Positions 6,142-6,147 of a stretch of 6,147 nucleotides of DNA are shown here, in pieces. The stretch comes from Candidatus Poribacteria bacterium (GTDB taxonomy: Bacteria; Poribacteria; WGA-4E; DTYX01). Location: the NCBI GenBank assembly GCA_012961655.1, contig DTYX01000333.1:1-6147 (forward strand), given 5' to 3'. The position numbers were made by a program, and so were the translations under genes. Each line of letters begins with the position of its first letter. The first letter of the stretch is position 1. Below the pieces are notes generated by a model, which had not been told where the DNA came from, searched no databases, and worked only from the letters and a program-made list of their open reading frames with translations.

Positions 6142-6147
6142 ATACAC

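Overview
All six supportable genes lie on the minus strand, so the window is read from its right edge to its left. The order is: electron-transfer flavoprotein alpha subunit (EtfA), a six-cluster membrane polyferredoxin, a DUF6599-type lipoprotein, a Tat-exported DUF362 protein, a cytosolic metallo-beta-lactamase-fold hydrolase, and a small unknown protein. The host looks like a Gram-negative-type, non-model bacterium of moderate GC. It has a lipobox lipoprotein, a clear twin-arginine signal, good Shine-Dalgarno sites and short intergenic regions rich in hairpins and heptanucleotide repeats. The repeat-laden spacers are reminiscent of uncultured lineages such as Poribacteria or related candidate phyla. 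That is an impression only, because no marker gene is present.

Right part (3300-6147): etfA is followed by a polyferredoxin gene. The latter joins a NapH-like integral membrane domain (two CX3CP motifs, then two 4Fe-4S motifs) to a NapG/MauM-like domain with four more 4Fe-4S motifs. A KRR-plus-hydrophobic segment, resembling an internal Tat signal, sits at the junction. etfA is bracketed by inverted copies of a CCGAATT heptamer repeat. The right-hand copy runs directly into the EtfA reading frame, so the EtfA N-terminus is uncertain.

Middle part (1230-3300): a lipoprotein and a Tat-exported DUF362 protein follow. The DUF362 gene has a GTAGGT-type hairpin just before its ribosome binding site and another overlapping its stop codon. 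The four genes from etfA to DUF362 plausibly form one redox module: flavoprotein electrons in the cytosol, a membrane iron-sulfur wire, and two exported proteins of unknown activity. That linkage is inferred from order and strand only.

Left part (1-1230): a complete glyoxalase-II-like hydrolase, then a 23-base perfect dyad, then a roughly 111-residue protein I do not recognise. No RNA genes, insertion sequences, CRISPR arrays or broken genes were seen, and no gene-free stretch exceeds about 140 bases.
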